Assembly (NCBI GenBank): GCA_902984215.1 | Contig: CADWAF010000695.1 | Coordinates: 1 to 64,000 of the forward strand | Source of the DNA: Willaertia magna | Lineage: Eukaryota > Heterolobosea > Eutetramitea > Acrasida > Naegleriidae | DNA: 64,000 nt | Direction of reading: 5' to 3' | Shown: piece by piece, positions 1-12,415 of the stretch | Layout: each line of letters opens with the position of its first letter | Position numbering within the stretch: position 1 is the stretch's first letter | Translations under genes and position numbers: made by a program | Notes under the pieces: model-generated | The model's input: only the letters and a program-made list of their open reading frames with translations | What the model was told of the DNA's origin: nothing | Databases searched by the model: none

Positions 1-458
1 ATCACAAGTGCGATGACTTTTTAGAAAGTAAAGATTGCAAGGCATATAAGACTCACAAAACTTGTAAAGTAGTTGGTTACACTAAACAATGTGTTAAATT
101 ACAACAACAAAGAATTTGCGTTGAGGAAAAGAAGGTTAAATTCTGCAAAAAATACAAGAAAGCGTCTTCAAAATGCAGGACTTTGAAAAAAGTAAAAGTT
201 TGCCACAAATATAGAACAATTAAAAACTGTACTGGCCTTAGTAACGTTGACTATTGCGGAAAGGTAAAAGCTGTAAATATTTGTGAAAAGAGAAAGTATG
301 AAATGAAGTGTGAAACCAAGTCCAAAGGAACTGCCTTATGTTTCAAATACCATTTCGTTGGAGGTACAAGGCAATGTGTAAGATATGGAATTAAGAAGGT
401 TTGTGTAAAGAAAAAGAAAGTATGCTATAAAATTGTAAAAAGAAAATTACATAAATAA
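1..458 (+). CDS. Cys/Lys-rich protein, C-terminal part (5' end outside window)
   Basis: The reading frame is open from the first bases of the window (codons from position 3) to the TAA at 456-458, so this is the last ~151 residues of a longer protein. About 16 cysteines are spread at fairly regular intervals among many Lys, Tyr and Val residues, in units resembling C-x2-Y-K-x3-x-C and V-C-V-K. There is no transmembrane segment in the visible part and it ends in a basic tail. Regular cysteines suggest a disulphide-bonded secreted or cyst/surface protein, but the signal peptide, if any, lies upstream and no family is recognised. The gene converges on the kinesin-14 gene with only 2 bp between stop codons. 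Confidence 0.7.
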   Translation, partial: HKCDDFLESKDCKAYKTHKTCKVVGYTKQCVKLQQQRICVEEKKVKFCKKYKKASSKCRTLKKVKVCHKYRTIKNCTGLSNVDYCGKVKAVNICEKRKYEMKCETKSKGTALCFKYHFVGGTRQCVRYGIKKVCVKKKKVCYKIVKRKLHK

Positions 459-460
459 AT

Positions 461-1924
461 TTATTGATTTGCTTGGACCAACGCAATGCCTGACATTCGC
501 TCAGCAAATTGTAAAGTCCTTAATGATTCATAAAAGCATCCTGAAGAAGGAGCAATATGTGGTATCATACAAACGATTGCATGTTTGTCTCTAAATACAT
601 TACTCATCAAAAATGTTAATTTAGAGTCACGATATGGTACATGTCCATTATTATTTGACTTTTGACTTTTACTTCTTAAATTCTCCATAACATTACCTAA
701 GGTAGATAAACTCTTATTAATATGTTTAGTTTCAGCATCTAATAATGGATTTGAATTGGTTGAAATCTTTTCACTTCCAGCTAAATCAATTAAATATAAA
801 GTTGAAACAGATGTATTTCCTTCTTCATTAGATTCATCTTGTTTCATTACATTAATTTGAACTATAAAGTGACTACGAGAACTTCTTGCATTTTGATTAG
901 TACATGCAACAGCTCTATTCTTTTGAGCAAACACTAAACATTGTAATGCTTCATCTAATGATTGACAAGGTACTTCTCTTAACCCTTGAGCAAATACTTT
1001 TTGTGTCTTTGGATCAGTCTTTAACTCTAATTTATTTTCACTAGAACGTAATAAATCAATACATGTCTCATTATAAATCTCTAAACAACTTATTCCAATA
1101 TTTAATCCTAAATCATTTCTTGATTGATATAAATCTTTTAATATAAATTGTTGTAAACCATATTCTTCACCATTACCTTGCATTGTGTAAGTCTTACCAG
1201 TTCCAGTTTGACCATAACAAAATATTGCTACATTATATCCATCAATTACAGACTTTGTTAATTCAGAAATTTCTTCATTATATAATTGTTGTTGATGAAC
1301 AGATGGTGAAATAATTCTGTCAAAATTAAATTTTCTATAGTTAGAGATATACTTCTTATCATTTTCATTTGACATCATTTCATTTTCATTTCCTTGTTGT
1401 TGTAAAAGTACTTTAGGGAAATAAAGTACTTGGTTAGTTTTATTTGAAAATTTAGTAATAAAAGAATCATTTGTTTCATTACTTAATAGTGGTCTAACTC
1501 TAAGATATATTCTTATTGCACCTTTTAATATTTGTAATTCATTATAATAAGATCTTCTTAATTTCTTTTCATGAGTTAAAGAAATTTGTAATTTTGAATT
1601 TTCTTCTTTTAATCTTTCAACTTCTGCTTTTAATTGTTCTAATTGATGTGAAACATTTAAACTTGTTCTTGCACTTTGACTTCTTTTCACTTGTTGTAAA
1701 ACGTAATTAAAAGAAGATATTGGTATTTGATTAACTTGATTTATAATTAATTCTTTTAATGCTAAATGTGCTTCTGAATATTCTTGTTCTCCTTCTTCTT
1801 GCCATGGTTCTAATCCTATTGGTGGATCATTAAAATCTATTGAAATATTGGATTGTGGGCATGAACTGTTATTATAACCACTATGACTCACATAACAATT
1901 GTTATCAGTTTTGGTCCTTTTCAT
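461..1924 (-). CDS. kinesin-14 family motor (C-terminal motor, Ncd/KIFC type)
   Basis: Microtubule motor of 487 aa without introns. Residues ~90-135 form a short coiled coil. They are followed by the neck-motor junction GAIRIYLRVRP, typical of C-terminal motors. The motor domain then runs to the end: P-loop GQTGTGKT, switch I SSRSH, switch II LIDLAGSE, the HINKSLSTLG helix and YRDSKLT. A motor at the C-terminus after a coiled coil identifies kinesin-14, usually minus-end directed and used in spindle organisation. The tail is short for the family. The ATG at 1922-1924 follows a T-rich stretch on the + strand (A-rich on the coding strand). Upstream, between this gene and the divergent RCC1-like gene, lie two E2F-like sites. 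Confidence 0.9.
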   Translation of the reverse strand: MKRTKTDNNCYVSHSGYNNSSCPQSNISIDFNDPPIGLEPWQEEGEQEYSEAHLALKELIINQVNQIPISSFNYVLQQVKRSQSARTSLNVSHQLEQLKAEVERLKEENSKLQISLTHEKKLRRSYYNELQILKGAIRIYLRVRPLLSNETNDSFITKFSNKTNQVLYFPKVLLQQQGNENEMMSNENDKKYISNYRKFNFDRIISPSVHQQQLYNEEISELTKSVIDGYNVAIFCYGQTGTGKTYTMQGNGEEYGLQQFILKDLYQSRNDLGLNIGISCLEIYNETCIDLLRSSENKLELKTDPKTQKVFAQGLREVPCQSLDEALQCLVFAQKNRAVACTNQNARSSRSHFIVQINVMKQDESNEEGNTSVSTLYLIDLAGSEKISTNSNPLLDAETKHINKSLSTLGNVMENLRSKSQKSNNNGHVPYRDSKLTFLMSNVFRDKHAIVCMIPHIAPSSGCFYESLRTLQFAERMSGIALVQANQ

Positions 1925-1957
1925 GTTGTTTTATTTTTTTATATTTTGTCTGTTAAA

Positions 1958-1996
1958 TTTTTGGCGCACTCGTTTAACGTTTTGTGTTGGCGGGAA
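1958..1996. promoter_or_regulatory. two E2F-like sites upstream of kinesin-14
   Basis: TTTTTGGCGC at 1958-1967 and TTGGCGGGAA at 1987-1996 match the E2F/DP consensus (TTTSSCGC and its complement). They sit 34-72 bp upstream of the kinesin-14 start, in a promoter shared with the divergent RCC1-like gene. GC-rich words of this kind are rare in the AT-rich spacers. Function is inferred from the motif only. Confidence 0.5.
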
Positions 1997-2116
1997 GAAC
2001 AGTGTTTGCACATCCCGACCTTAACAACAATTATTATAATTTTGTTTATCACTTTGAAAAACACTTTTATTTATTTAATTTAAATTAAAATGTGATAGAG
2101 TAAAAAATTAAAAAAA

Positions 2117-3513
2117 ATGTCATGCTCTAAACCACCTAGTGCCATTTTCCGCAAAGTTAAACAATTTATTGATCTAAAAGAACAAATAGTGACAAATTAT
2201 AATCAAAAAGAAGAACAATTACTTAAAGTAGTTGGTGGAAATGAACACACTATTTGTTTATTCAATAACGGTGAAATGTTAGCTGATGGATGGAATGAAT
2301 ATGGACATTATGGAATTAATCCTTTAGAACCTGAATATAATGAATGTAAAATTACTAAAATGAAAAAAGTAAATGAAAAGACAAATAAAATTTTACAAGA
2401 TTGTAAAGTGATTGACGTGTTTACAAAATTCAATTTTACAATTTATTTAGCAATACATAATGAAACAAATGAACAAATATTATTAGCAAGTGGATGGAAT
2501 TATGGTGGATGTTGTTCTTGTAATATTCCTAATGATAAACATGTACTTGAAATATCTCAATGTTATTTTTTACAAAGTGTAAATTATGAAGAGATTATGG
2601 TAAATACTTTACAAAATGAAAGAATTATTGAAGTAGCATGTGGAGGATGTCATTTATGTATTTTAACAGAAGATATTATAACAAAAGAACAATTTATTTA
2701 TGAATGTGGTAAAAATAGTATTGGACAATTAAGTGAAGGAAAAGATATTCCAATTTTAAAGAAAAGTCATAAGATTATGGATTTTATTAAGTGTAATGAT
2801 AATTATCAATTAAGAATTAAACAAATTATTGGAAGTTCAAGTGGTAAAAGTTTTTTAACTTGTAAGTTATTTTTTCTTAATTTACAAAATAATTTTTGGA
2901 ATAGGTAGCGGAAAATTATTTACAATTGGAATACAAACATTTTCAAATGAAAAAAATTTACGATTACTTCCACAATCATTATTTGACAATGAGCTTGTTA
3001 AAGAAGTTAGTGATTGCCAGGGTGTGACATTAGTTTTAACTAATTTAGAAAATATTTTTGTTTTTAAATCGCGTGTTAAAGGAAAACCCATTAAATATTA
3101 TTTTAAAAAGAAAATTTTAAACATTGCCACAACTAAAAACGTTGGCTTGGTACTTTTCGAAGGTAAGTTTAAAATATTTGCTAATGATATTAATAATTTT
3201 GTAAAAAGATTTTTCATTATTTATTACTGAACTAAATTATGCAGGTACTGATGCTGAGAAGAATTTAAATTTAGTAGAATATTTATTTGAGGGCAATATT
3301 GAAAAATATAAGAAAGAATATCAATTGTTGAATTACTATTTAGAAAATAAGTCAAAGTATGACTTTTATTTTTGTGGTGATAATAAGTTAAATTTTGTAG
3401 TGTTAAATAAGGCTGCTCCAAATGTTTTAGCGCAAAAATTACAAAATATTTTATTAGCTCAAAATAGTAATAATGACAAAAATTATTTTTATGATTTTAC
3501 ATTTAAATTTTGA
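2117..3513 (+). CDS. RCC1-like repeat protein (three exons)
   Basis: Exons 2117-2861, 2905-3162 and 3245-3513 join to 423 codons. The two introns (43 and 82 nt) have GTAAGT donors and AG acceptors, and both keep phase 1. The protein shows degenerate RCC1 beta-propeller blades: NEHTICLFNNGEMLADGWNE, ILLASGWNYGG, ACGGCHLCILTED and YECGKNSIGQL. RCC1-like propellers act as nucleotide-exchange factors or scaffolds, but the repeats here are too diverged to name a substrate. A second gene of the same build lies at 22693-24000. The last ~100 residues are Asn/Lys/Tyr-rich with weak blade signatures. The family assignment is good; the specific role is unknown. Confidence 0.82.
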
Positions 3514-4119
3514 GTATCGAACGAATCCATTTAAATAAATTATTTTATACAATCCAGAAATTAACTTGGAAAGATCTTATTAACATAATTTGCAATGTAA
3601 TTCGAGGTCAAAGGAAGTTTAAATCTTGTATTATTTAAGTAATTAAGATTGGAGTGAAAAACTCAATATGATGTTGCCTTTGTTTGATCTTAGGTCAGTT
3701 GTGGTCACATCTTGTTATTTTCACTAACTATCTGGTGTACTTGGCTTTAATCAAGCAACATTCCGCCCTGCCTTTTGAAAAGTGGACGTTTCCAATTCTG
3801 CCTGATTTGAAAATGGAGTACTAAAAAGCAGTGATAAGGGGAAATTTAGTGGTTGCTAATCATAACAAAAAGGTGAAGGAAAGTTCTAATAATAATAATA
3901 AGTTCAAAAACAAATGGTAAAACAAGAAAACCAAGTCATAGCCAAACAAACATTAGTAGATCCAAAAGGTTCATATAGAAAGGTCAAAAAAGCATGTCGC
4001 AGGACACTGTACTTTAAAACTAAATCAATTCGTTTCACTAGTGAATTAACTGTTTGTTTTGTTTCCAACAAAAAGTAAATAATTCCGCAAATTACATAAT
4101 TCAACAGTTCTAAATTTAA
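3514..4119. other. intergenic spacer with a possible small ORF
   Basis: This spacer lies between the stop of the RCC1-like gene and the stop of the IP3 receptor gene. Apart from the small ORF at 3914-4078 I see no RNA gene, repeat or recognisable motif. The first ~390 bp are less AT-rich than most spacers here and could hold the promoter of that ORF. Confidence 0.4.
3914..4078 (+). CDS. possible 54-aa basic protein
   Basis: ATG at 3914 opens 54 codons ending at TAA 4076-4078. The product is basic and ordered-looking rather than low complexity (it contains VDPKGSYRKVKKACRRTLYF). An antisense ORF of 66 codons covers the same bases but reads as hydrophobic shadow sequence. The next gene on the opposite strand ends 41 bp further on. 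No family is recognised. It may be a real small gene, an exon of something larger, or chance. Confidence 0.3.
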   Translation: MVKQENQVIAKQTLVDPKGSYRKVKKACRRTLYFKTKSIRFTSELTVCFVSNKK

Positions 4120-7100
4120 TTAAATAAATTCGAGTGGTTTGAAATGATTATTCTTATTTCTAGATTCAATTTCTTCTAATGATTTAGATCTAAATATTGG
4201 ACAGAAACTAGCAACATCATCTTGTTCACATCTTTCATAAATATATTGTTCTATTCCTGAATATTCATTAAATGGTTTTTCATATAAATAAATTAAGAAA
4301 TAAACATAATTCCATAAATAGTGTTCTTCTTTAACATGTTTCTCAAAAGTTAAACCTTCATTAGCATATTGATCAAATTTATTTCTTTCCAAAGCACATA
4401 TAAAACATTTATTTCTAATTTCATTCTTCTTTAACTCTCTTTCTTTTCTTATTTGTTGAAATGAATCTAAAATTGTACCAAAAACAACATTTACTAAAAT
4501 TAAAATAACAAATAAGAAAAATAGAATATCTACAAAAGCTCTTCCAGCATAGATATCATGAGGATAAAGGTTTTCAAATGCTGAATCTGAACGAAAACCA
4601 TAATCTAATATTGTCACAAAACAAAGTAGTAAACTGTCACATGTATATTGACCATCAGTTTTAAGGACAAAATCAGTTCTATAATAGCTAAAGTAGATTA
4701 TTGAAAAACCAAATAGTACAACAATTAATAATAACCCAGTTGCAATTAGTTTTTTAGAGTTGACTAATATAGATTTTAAAATATCCATTAATGTTGGAAA
4801 TCTAAATATCATTTCAAATAATTGAATTGAATAAATAATTGGATTAATTAGTAAACCAAGTAAACTTAATAAAAAATAAATTAAAAAAAACCATATTTGT
4901 AAATCTTGAAATATATATTTAATATATTTAAGATAAAATTGTCTATTTTTAGGAATATTTTCCCATTTTTCTTTTCTATTTAATTTAAATCGTTTTTTAA
5001 TTTCCAAAGGCATAAATAATTTCATATAAATAACAATTAAACCCATTGTAATAAATATTTGTACAAGTCCAAGTAATTTTAAAATTAAATCACTAATAAA
5101 ATTTCTTGATTCAGCTGCTTTCTTAGCTGTCATAATTGAAAATGAATCATCTCCTGGTAATGGTATATCATTATAAGATGTTATTAAAAATATTCTTTTA
5201 TATGAATATAATAAAACAATATTAATCATTACTGAAAAGAAGAAAGATAAAAGTTGTAAAAAGTCCCAACGATTACCAATATATTCATAAAATAGGGTTG
5301 AGGTATTGGCAACTTGGTAAAGTATTTTCTTTGGTGTGAAGTTTTCTACTCTCTTTTTAATAACTTCCTTTTTGGTATTATTCATTATATTTGATTGGAT
5401 AGTGGCCAAAGAGGGTATTGTAAAGTTTGTATTGTTTTCTTTTTTAGGTTTTATTTTTTTATCTTCTAGATTTTGTAACGAATTTGATTCTTTGTCTTCT
5501 TTAACTTTTTGATAATGACACATTTCAATATAAAATTTACTAAATGTGTCATTATATAATTTAAATACTTTTTCTTGTGGTGTTAAAATATCTATATTAT
5601 TAACATAATTACTTCTAGCTTTATCAATTAAGTAGCTATTAAATTTTTTACGAAAGTATATCTTTTCAATTACGTTTCCTCTTAACACTTCAATATTACC
5701 AGTTTGTTGTTGTAAAATAGATAATTCTTTACAATGTTGTTGTAAAAATTGTTGGACTGAAAAGGTATCATCCTTTACATCATTTGCTAATGTTATTGAA
5801 TTATTTTTATTACTCATTAATATATCTTTCTCTCCATCTTTCAAAATATTTAATAAGAAATAAATATGTAAACCAAAATCTTCTAATTGATTTTTAATTT
5901 TAGAATACATTTTTGAAATGTATTTTTCAAAATTATACTTTTCATTTAAAAAGTTATTTTGATAATTTTCATAATCTTTTTTTAAACGTTTTTGAATAAT
6001 ATCAACTTCTAATGATTTTTCTTCTGACAGTAAGGATTGTAAAAATTTACAACAGAAAAGTAAAGGATTTGTAAAATATTCTAAATTTAAAGAGAATTTC
6101 ATAACTTCAACCATTGATTTCTTTTCATTAGTTTCTAATAATGATATTAATGTCAATGTTAATTCCTTTTTTAATTCTAATTCATCTTTGTGAGCTATGG
6201 TACTATTTTCAAATTGAAAAGACATTATTTGGTTAATGCATCTACTAAAGAACTTTGCTGAGTTACGAATAGTTTGAATATTTGCATTACATGGTCCTTG
6301 AATAGATGAAGTTAAAGTTTTAAATAATTGTATTGCTATTTTAATATTATCAGCATCTATCTTTTTAGATAATATAACCATATATTCTATTATTTCATTA
6401 ATTATATCAATACTTATTCTATTATGTGGTTGAGTGTTAAGTATAGTTTGAGTAGAGTTATTATTTCCTTCACAAAATAAATTCAAAAATTCTAATAAAT
6501 CTAGAATACATCCAATTTCAATAAATTCATTAATCTCTAGCTCAAAATTATTATCTTTTGAATGATATTCTTTATGTTTAATTTTAATATCTTGTTGTCT
6601 AAATAATACAGTTTCTGTATCTTTCTTTTTTTGTAAATAATTTTTCCTTTCTTTGATTTCAAATTTAGCAATACGTATACGATCACGCAAAGATAAAAAG
6701 AAATTAGTTGAATCTTTTTCATTTAAAAATTTAACCATTTCATCTTGAATTCTTTTCTCACCATTCTTAAGTATTAATTTACCTAATATTAAAGCTGATC
6801 TTACAATATTATGGTTTGATGAATTTATAAGTTCAATAACTACTTGTACTATTTTACTTTCTATTGCAAAATCTAATTCCTTATTTGTTTTAACAATATC
6901 TTTAACAATATCTAATCCAACACAACCAATTTGTAAAATTTCAGGTGCTTTAAATTTTGTATTTGATTGTTTTCTTAATATATCTATTAAAATATTTATA
7001 AACTTTTTATTATTATCATAAAGTTTAGTTAATTGTGAAAAATCAGAAATAAATTCTATTTTTGGTAAAATTCTACTTTTTAAATACTTTTTATAATTTA

Positions 7101-10100
7101 AATGAACCATTTCATCATTTTCTAATATTTTATTATAATCATTTGAAATTCTAAAATGAATTACTTTAATTTGTGTTATTTTTGATGTTGTAAAGTTTGT
7201 TATAATCTTTTGACAATTACTACTCATACTTTTCTTCCACATTGCAACAATACATTTATAAACTTTATCTCTATCTTTTGGATTACATGAACGAGTATAT
7301 AATTCAATTAGCTTTATTACTAACAGTTCTGATATATCTAATTGTTCTTCTGTAACATTTGGTGGAGGGAAATGTATATGATAATAATTATATATTAATG
7401 GTATCATTACTTGAAAGATATAGTAATGATCTATATTTGTAAAGAATTTCTTTTCATCTTCAAAATTATAATTTTTCTTTAAAATTGTTGGAGGGGGATG
7501 AACTGGAGGTCTAGGTTTCAATTTAGGTGGTGTTGCCAACAAAACACTATTAGTACTTTGAATTGTTTCTTTTTTCTCTTCTTTATAAATGAAGGGATTT
7601 CTCTTTACAAAATTATTATTTATAGTATGATTAATAAAAATGTCCAATTCTTTACACATCTTTAGTAATAATCTATAAAATAAAGAATGATGAATATTTA
7701 TATGTAAAGATCTATCTAATTTTCTATTTTTGTAAAGTTTTATGGGATTGGCTTGGGCCAAAGTTGAAAATTGTTGGTTGCCTGTCTTTTCAATATTTAC
7801 ATAAACTTCATTAACAATATTTGTTAAAGGATTTCTTAAAATAGAATTTGTAAAAGGTGATAATAATTTCTCTAACAATTCTTGTAATGAAAATAAAGAT
7901 TGTACTCTCATTTCAGTTTCCTTATTTTTAGCATCTGCTATTGCACTTAATAAATGTAATAACTTTATATGATAATTTAAAATACCATTTGGTTCTTTTA
8001 AATGTTCTTCGTTTTTAATTCTTAAATTTAATTCTCTTTGACTTTCTTCATCTTTAAATAAAATTAAAACATCTTTTTTACGTTTAATTAAATATTTTAC
8101 TACAATTATTTGATTTCTTTTAATTGGATTATTATTTTCTAAATTTCTAACTAAAATTATATTTAGAAAATCTATCATGTATGGTTTTTTGTTATCTGCC
8201 ATTTTATCTATAAATAATTCTATTAATCTTTCTTCAATCACACTGCATAGAGCTTTGTTGTTTTTAACAATTTCACAACAACATTTTACAACTAGTTCTT
8301 CTATTTTATCATCTTCTTCGGACTTAATTTTGTTAATTTGGGTATTAATACCAATTAGTTGTATAAAAGTATTTAAATAAGGAAATAAAAGTTTTTGATT
8401 TTCAAAATTGTTTTTTGCAAAATGTTTTAAACATTTAAAACATTTTTCTATAATAAGGTTTGGAACAATCAATTCCTTTTTCGTTAAAATTGTTAAAATA
8501 ATTTCATAAGTATTTAAATTCCGTAAAATTCTTTGGCTTTGATAAATATTTTCTTTTAACTCATCTAAAATCTCTCTCAAAATTTTTGTAATCCGCTTTG
8601 CGTCATGTTCTGATAGTTTCCTAATATTTTCAATCACAGTTGAATAATGACTATTTAATAAGGAATGTAATTGTAATGTACGCTTTGTTAATTTATCTAA
8701 AGTTTTTGCCATTCCACTTGAAGTAATCATATCGATTTTAGGTAAAAAATCAGCAAATTCATTAGTTGTTCTATACTTTCTAATCAACAATCTAAAACAT
8801 AAGGAAGATAACTCTAAATTATCTACTTTAGTCATATTTAAAATATGATTATCAAATTCCTCTAAATTATGAAATAAATTGTCATGAATAAATAAATCTG
8901 TTAATAATTGATTTTCTTTAAAATCTAACTGTTGAATTCTTTTGACATGTAATTTCTTTTGTTTTTTTAATTCACTCTTATTCTTATTCTTATAATGCAT
9001 ATTAAATAGTTCTTCTTCATCGATTAAACTAGTTTTAATATCTCCTTCTTTATATTTTAACACAAAAAATTGTAAAAACTTTGAAATTCTTTTGTCTATA
9101 ATTAAATCCATAATCATATGAAAAATATTTGCAATTTCAATCTTCAAATTAACAATAACAATATAAGATTCTGTATGTTTTATCTCTTCTTGATTTTCAT
9201 CGTCATTATTAGTTGTTGTTTCATTGGCTATACTTTTGCCAATAAGATTCATTAAGTTTAATGTATTTATACTTGTCATAGCAATATCTGACACCAATAA
9301 TTTAAATAATGATAGAAACAAAATACTTTGACTAAAATCAGTTAATTGATAGATACCAAATTCTAACATGTTTTTAATTAATCTTATTAAAGAAAGAGTG
9401 TATTTGTTTTTCTCTAAATTACTTAAGCTCACCTTTGTATTTTCTTTAAAATAGTTTTCCAATTGTAATTTTATACTTCTTAATTCAATATTATCATACA
9501 TTTTATGTTGTTGATTTATCTTTCTGGTTAACGATAAAATAATCCTTTTCTCATATTTACCGTTTTCAATAAAACAATTATTTAATAATGTAACAAAAGA
9601 GTTACGAACACTAGGTATTAAATTATTTTCAAATGTACATTGTAGAATTACATCAAAAGTTAACAATTCAATAATGGATTCCCTAGCTTCATCAGCTGAT
9701 ATACTTCTACCATTACATAAAGTTGAAAATAATTTAATTTGTTCTTGAAAGAATATTAATTTATCATAATTTGGTTTTGTGTATAAAGGCCCGTCATCCT
9801 GAGAGGCTGACTGACTAAAACTTACTAAATCCATCTCATCAAAATCGATAGAAACAATCACCTTATTATCTTGTTTTCTTATTGATGGTATTATAAATAT
9901 TTCATGTAAATTTTCTTTGTAATTTTCAAAAAATAAAGTACTTATATATTTTTGATTTTTAGAAACTATTTTTCCATTACAAATAATTAAATTAGTTAAA
10001 AAAGAAAGATAAATTGATTTTTTTAAACTTGAAATTTCTTTTTGTAATAATAATTTAATAAAAAAATTAATTTGTTCCATTGTAATTTGATTTAATAAAG

Positions 10101-12415
10101 TATAATTATTTGACAATATTGATAAAAGTGCCTCACTTGCACTTAAACTATATTCAATCATATTTTGAATATCATTTAAATACTTTCCTAAATATAAACC
10201 ATTGGTTTCATTCATTAAAACTACTTGTTTAATAAAATAAAACCCATAATCTATAATTTCAATTAAAAAGTTATGTTCTTCTGGATTTAAAAATATTGTT
10301 TTGGAGTTTTGAATTTTATCAAATGCTAAAATAATAATTTCCATAATTATTGTAATAATCCCTTTTTCTCTTAATAATTGTTGTCTTCCCTTTAATGGTA
10401 TACCACCTCCTATGTGTGGATCAATGTCATCACTTAGAATGCAAAACCTTATACAAGAAGAAACAATTTCAATAAATAATTTAATATAATCTTTTGATAA
10501 ATTTGCGTTGTTGTTGGATAATATAAATCTACAGTAATTTAAAGGAGGTTCATAGCTCAAAATAGTTAAAGTATCATCAATATCATAATTTGATACAGCC
10601 TCTAGTGTCAATACATCGTTTTCTTTAAATAATTTGTTTGTATAAACTTTAGTATAATAAGAATTAAAAAGATTACTATTATATTCTGCAGAATTGACCC
10701 ACGTACTAGTATTTAAATTATATAATTTGAAAAAAGAATTATTTTGTATATAGTTAGTTGTATTATTGGTTGACTGTAAAGAAAATGAATTATTACCATC
10801 ATTTTGATTGTCAACAAATAAATAATTGATAGTTAATTCTTTCTTATTTTGTTGTGTATTATGTGATCTATGTGTTAAAAGACCGTTGTACATGGATTGT
10901 CTATAAAAAGAAAGCGCAGAAAATTTTAACATAGATATTCCAGTCTCCAATTCATTGAAACTTTCAATACCAATCTCCGCTTTTTCTAAAGTTTCTAATT
11001 CATTTTCAATCTCATCATCATCTTCATTTGCTTTCCTTATTGTTAAATATTTTCCAGTAGATAAATGTCTTATCCTATAAGGAACATTAAATCTAAGTAA
11101 TCCACCACATGTTTGATTTGTCATTTCTATTTGCCATAATGTTTGACAAGGTAATACATTATTATTATTTTCATTTTCATTTAAATTTGACTCATTCTTT
11201 TCTCCATTTTTATATTTCTTTTTCTCTATCTTTTCACTTGTCATATCGTTATTAAATACCTTCTTTTTAACTAATTTTACTCTTCCAGTTTTTTCATTTA
11301 CATATAAATATCCATCCAATTCTTTATGATAAATTCTAATAATTTGTCCAATCATTAAATAATTTTCTTTCTTTTCAATTTCTTTAAAATATAATTTTAT
11401 TCTCCATTTAGTAAAAGAAATAACATTTGAAACATTTACTTCTCTTCTACAATCTAACAATGCCTTTTCATCTTGTTGTTTATCTATCGCACTATCCTCA
11501 CTATTCATCTCATTAACTATCTTATTATTAGAATAACGTAAATAAGAAGCGTGAAGGAATTGATTAGATTTTGGATTAAAAAATCTAAAATAATCTGTAA
11601 ATTTAATTTTCTCATCATTAGCCTTTTGATAATTAAAACAAGGTAAGATTTTAAAGTAAGAATAAGTACTTCCTTCTTTTTCTAAAGTTAATTTTAAACA
11701 ATCTCTTTGTATTTCAGCTGATTCTCTAGCAATTGTTAAATACATATTTGTTTGAACATGAAATAATTGAATTGATTCATTAAAGGGTATAGGTTTACCT
11801 TTTAATCTATCGGATTCTAATTTATTTTGTTTTTCTTCTCTTTCCTTTAAATTTTTTAATTGAATTAATTTTAAATTTATTTCATCTTTTTTAAAATGAT
11901 TTAAATCTAATTGTTCTTTATATTGTTTATATTTTTTAGAACAAGAATAATTATTAGCATTATGTATTTGAAATATACATGAATTTATATTATTATTTGA
12001 TATTTCTAAATATTTGAATGTGTTATTATTATTATCTGATGAATTTATACTTTCCGATAATCCACACCTTATATACTTTTTATTTCTATCAAGTTGACAT
12101 TTTTTTATTATTTAAAAAAATTATTTAATAATTGACTTACCCTTTGATATGATGACAATGTAAATTCACACCCTCTACACTTAAAAATCCAAAGGTTTGG
12201 TTATTATCAATATCCATATAGATAGTTATATAATCTCCATAACATAGAAATGTATTATTAATTTCTAAATGTTCTTTTGTATAATCATTTAATTGAATAA
12301 ATTTATTTCCATCTTCATCTTCCGTTGATATTTGTGTTGTTGTTGAATTATTATTAGTATTTGTGTAATCTATTAGAGCTTTTGCAAAAGTTTGTTTGAA
12401 GGAAATTTCTGGCAT
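4120..12415 (-). CDS. inositol 1,4,5-trisphosphate receptor family calcium channel
   Basis: Two exons, 12415-12141 and 12067-4120, flank a 73-nt intron (donor GTAAGT) and give 2740 aa, close to the ~2700 aa of animal IP3 receptors. Exon 1 carries the family N-terminus (FLCYGDYITIYMD, GFLSVEGVNLHCHH). Next come GKPIPFNESIQLFHVQTNMYL and MIR repeats (LWQIEMTNQTCGGLL, RIRHLSTGKYL), then RIH/armadillo helical regions. A Pro-rich linker (PPKLKPRPPVHPPP) lies mid-protein. The C-terminal ~400 residues hold the six-helix channel, ending GRAFVDILFFLFVILILVN, and the cytosolic zinc-finger motif CFICALERNKF...HVKEEH. Such channels release calcium from the ER. The pore loop lacks the usual GGVGD filter and several ligand-contact residues look changed (see findings). 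The family is certain; IP3 gating is not. Confidence 0.93.

Noticed and set aside
3904..4104. 66-codon - strand ORF between the RCC1-like and IP3 receptor genes
   Set aside because: Hydrophobic shadow of the more plausible + strand small ORF; no family or promoter support.
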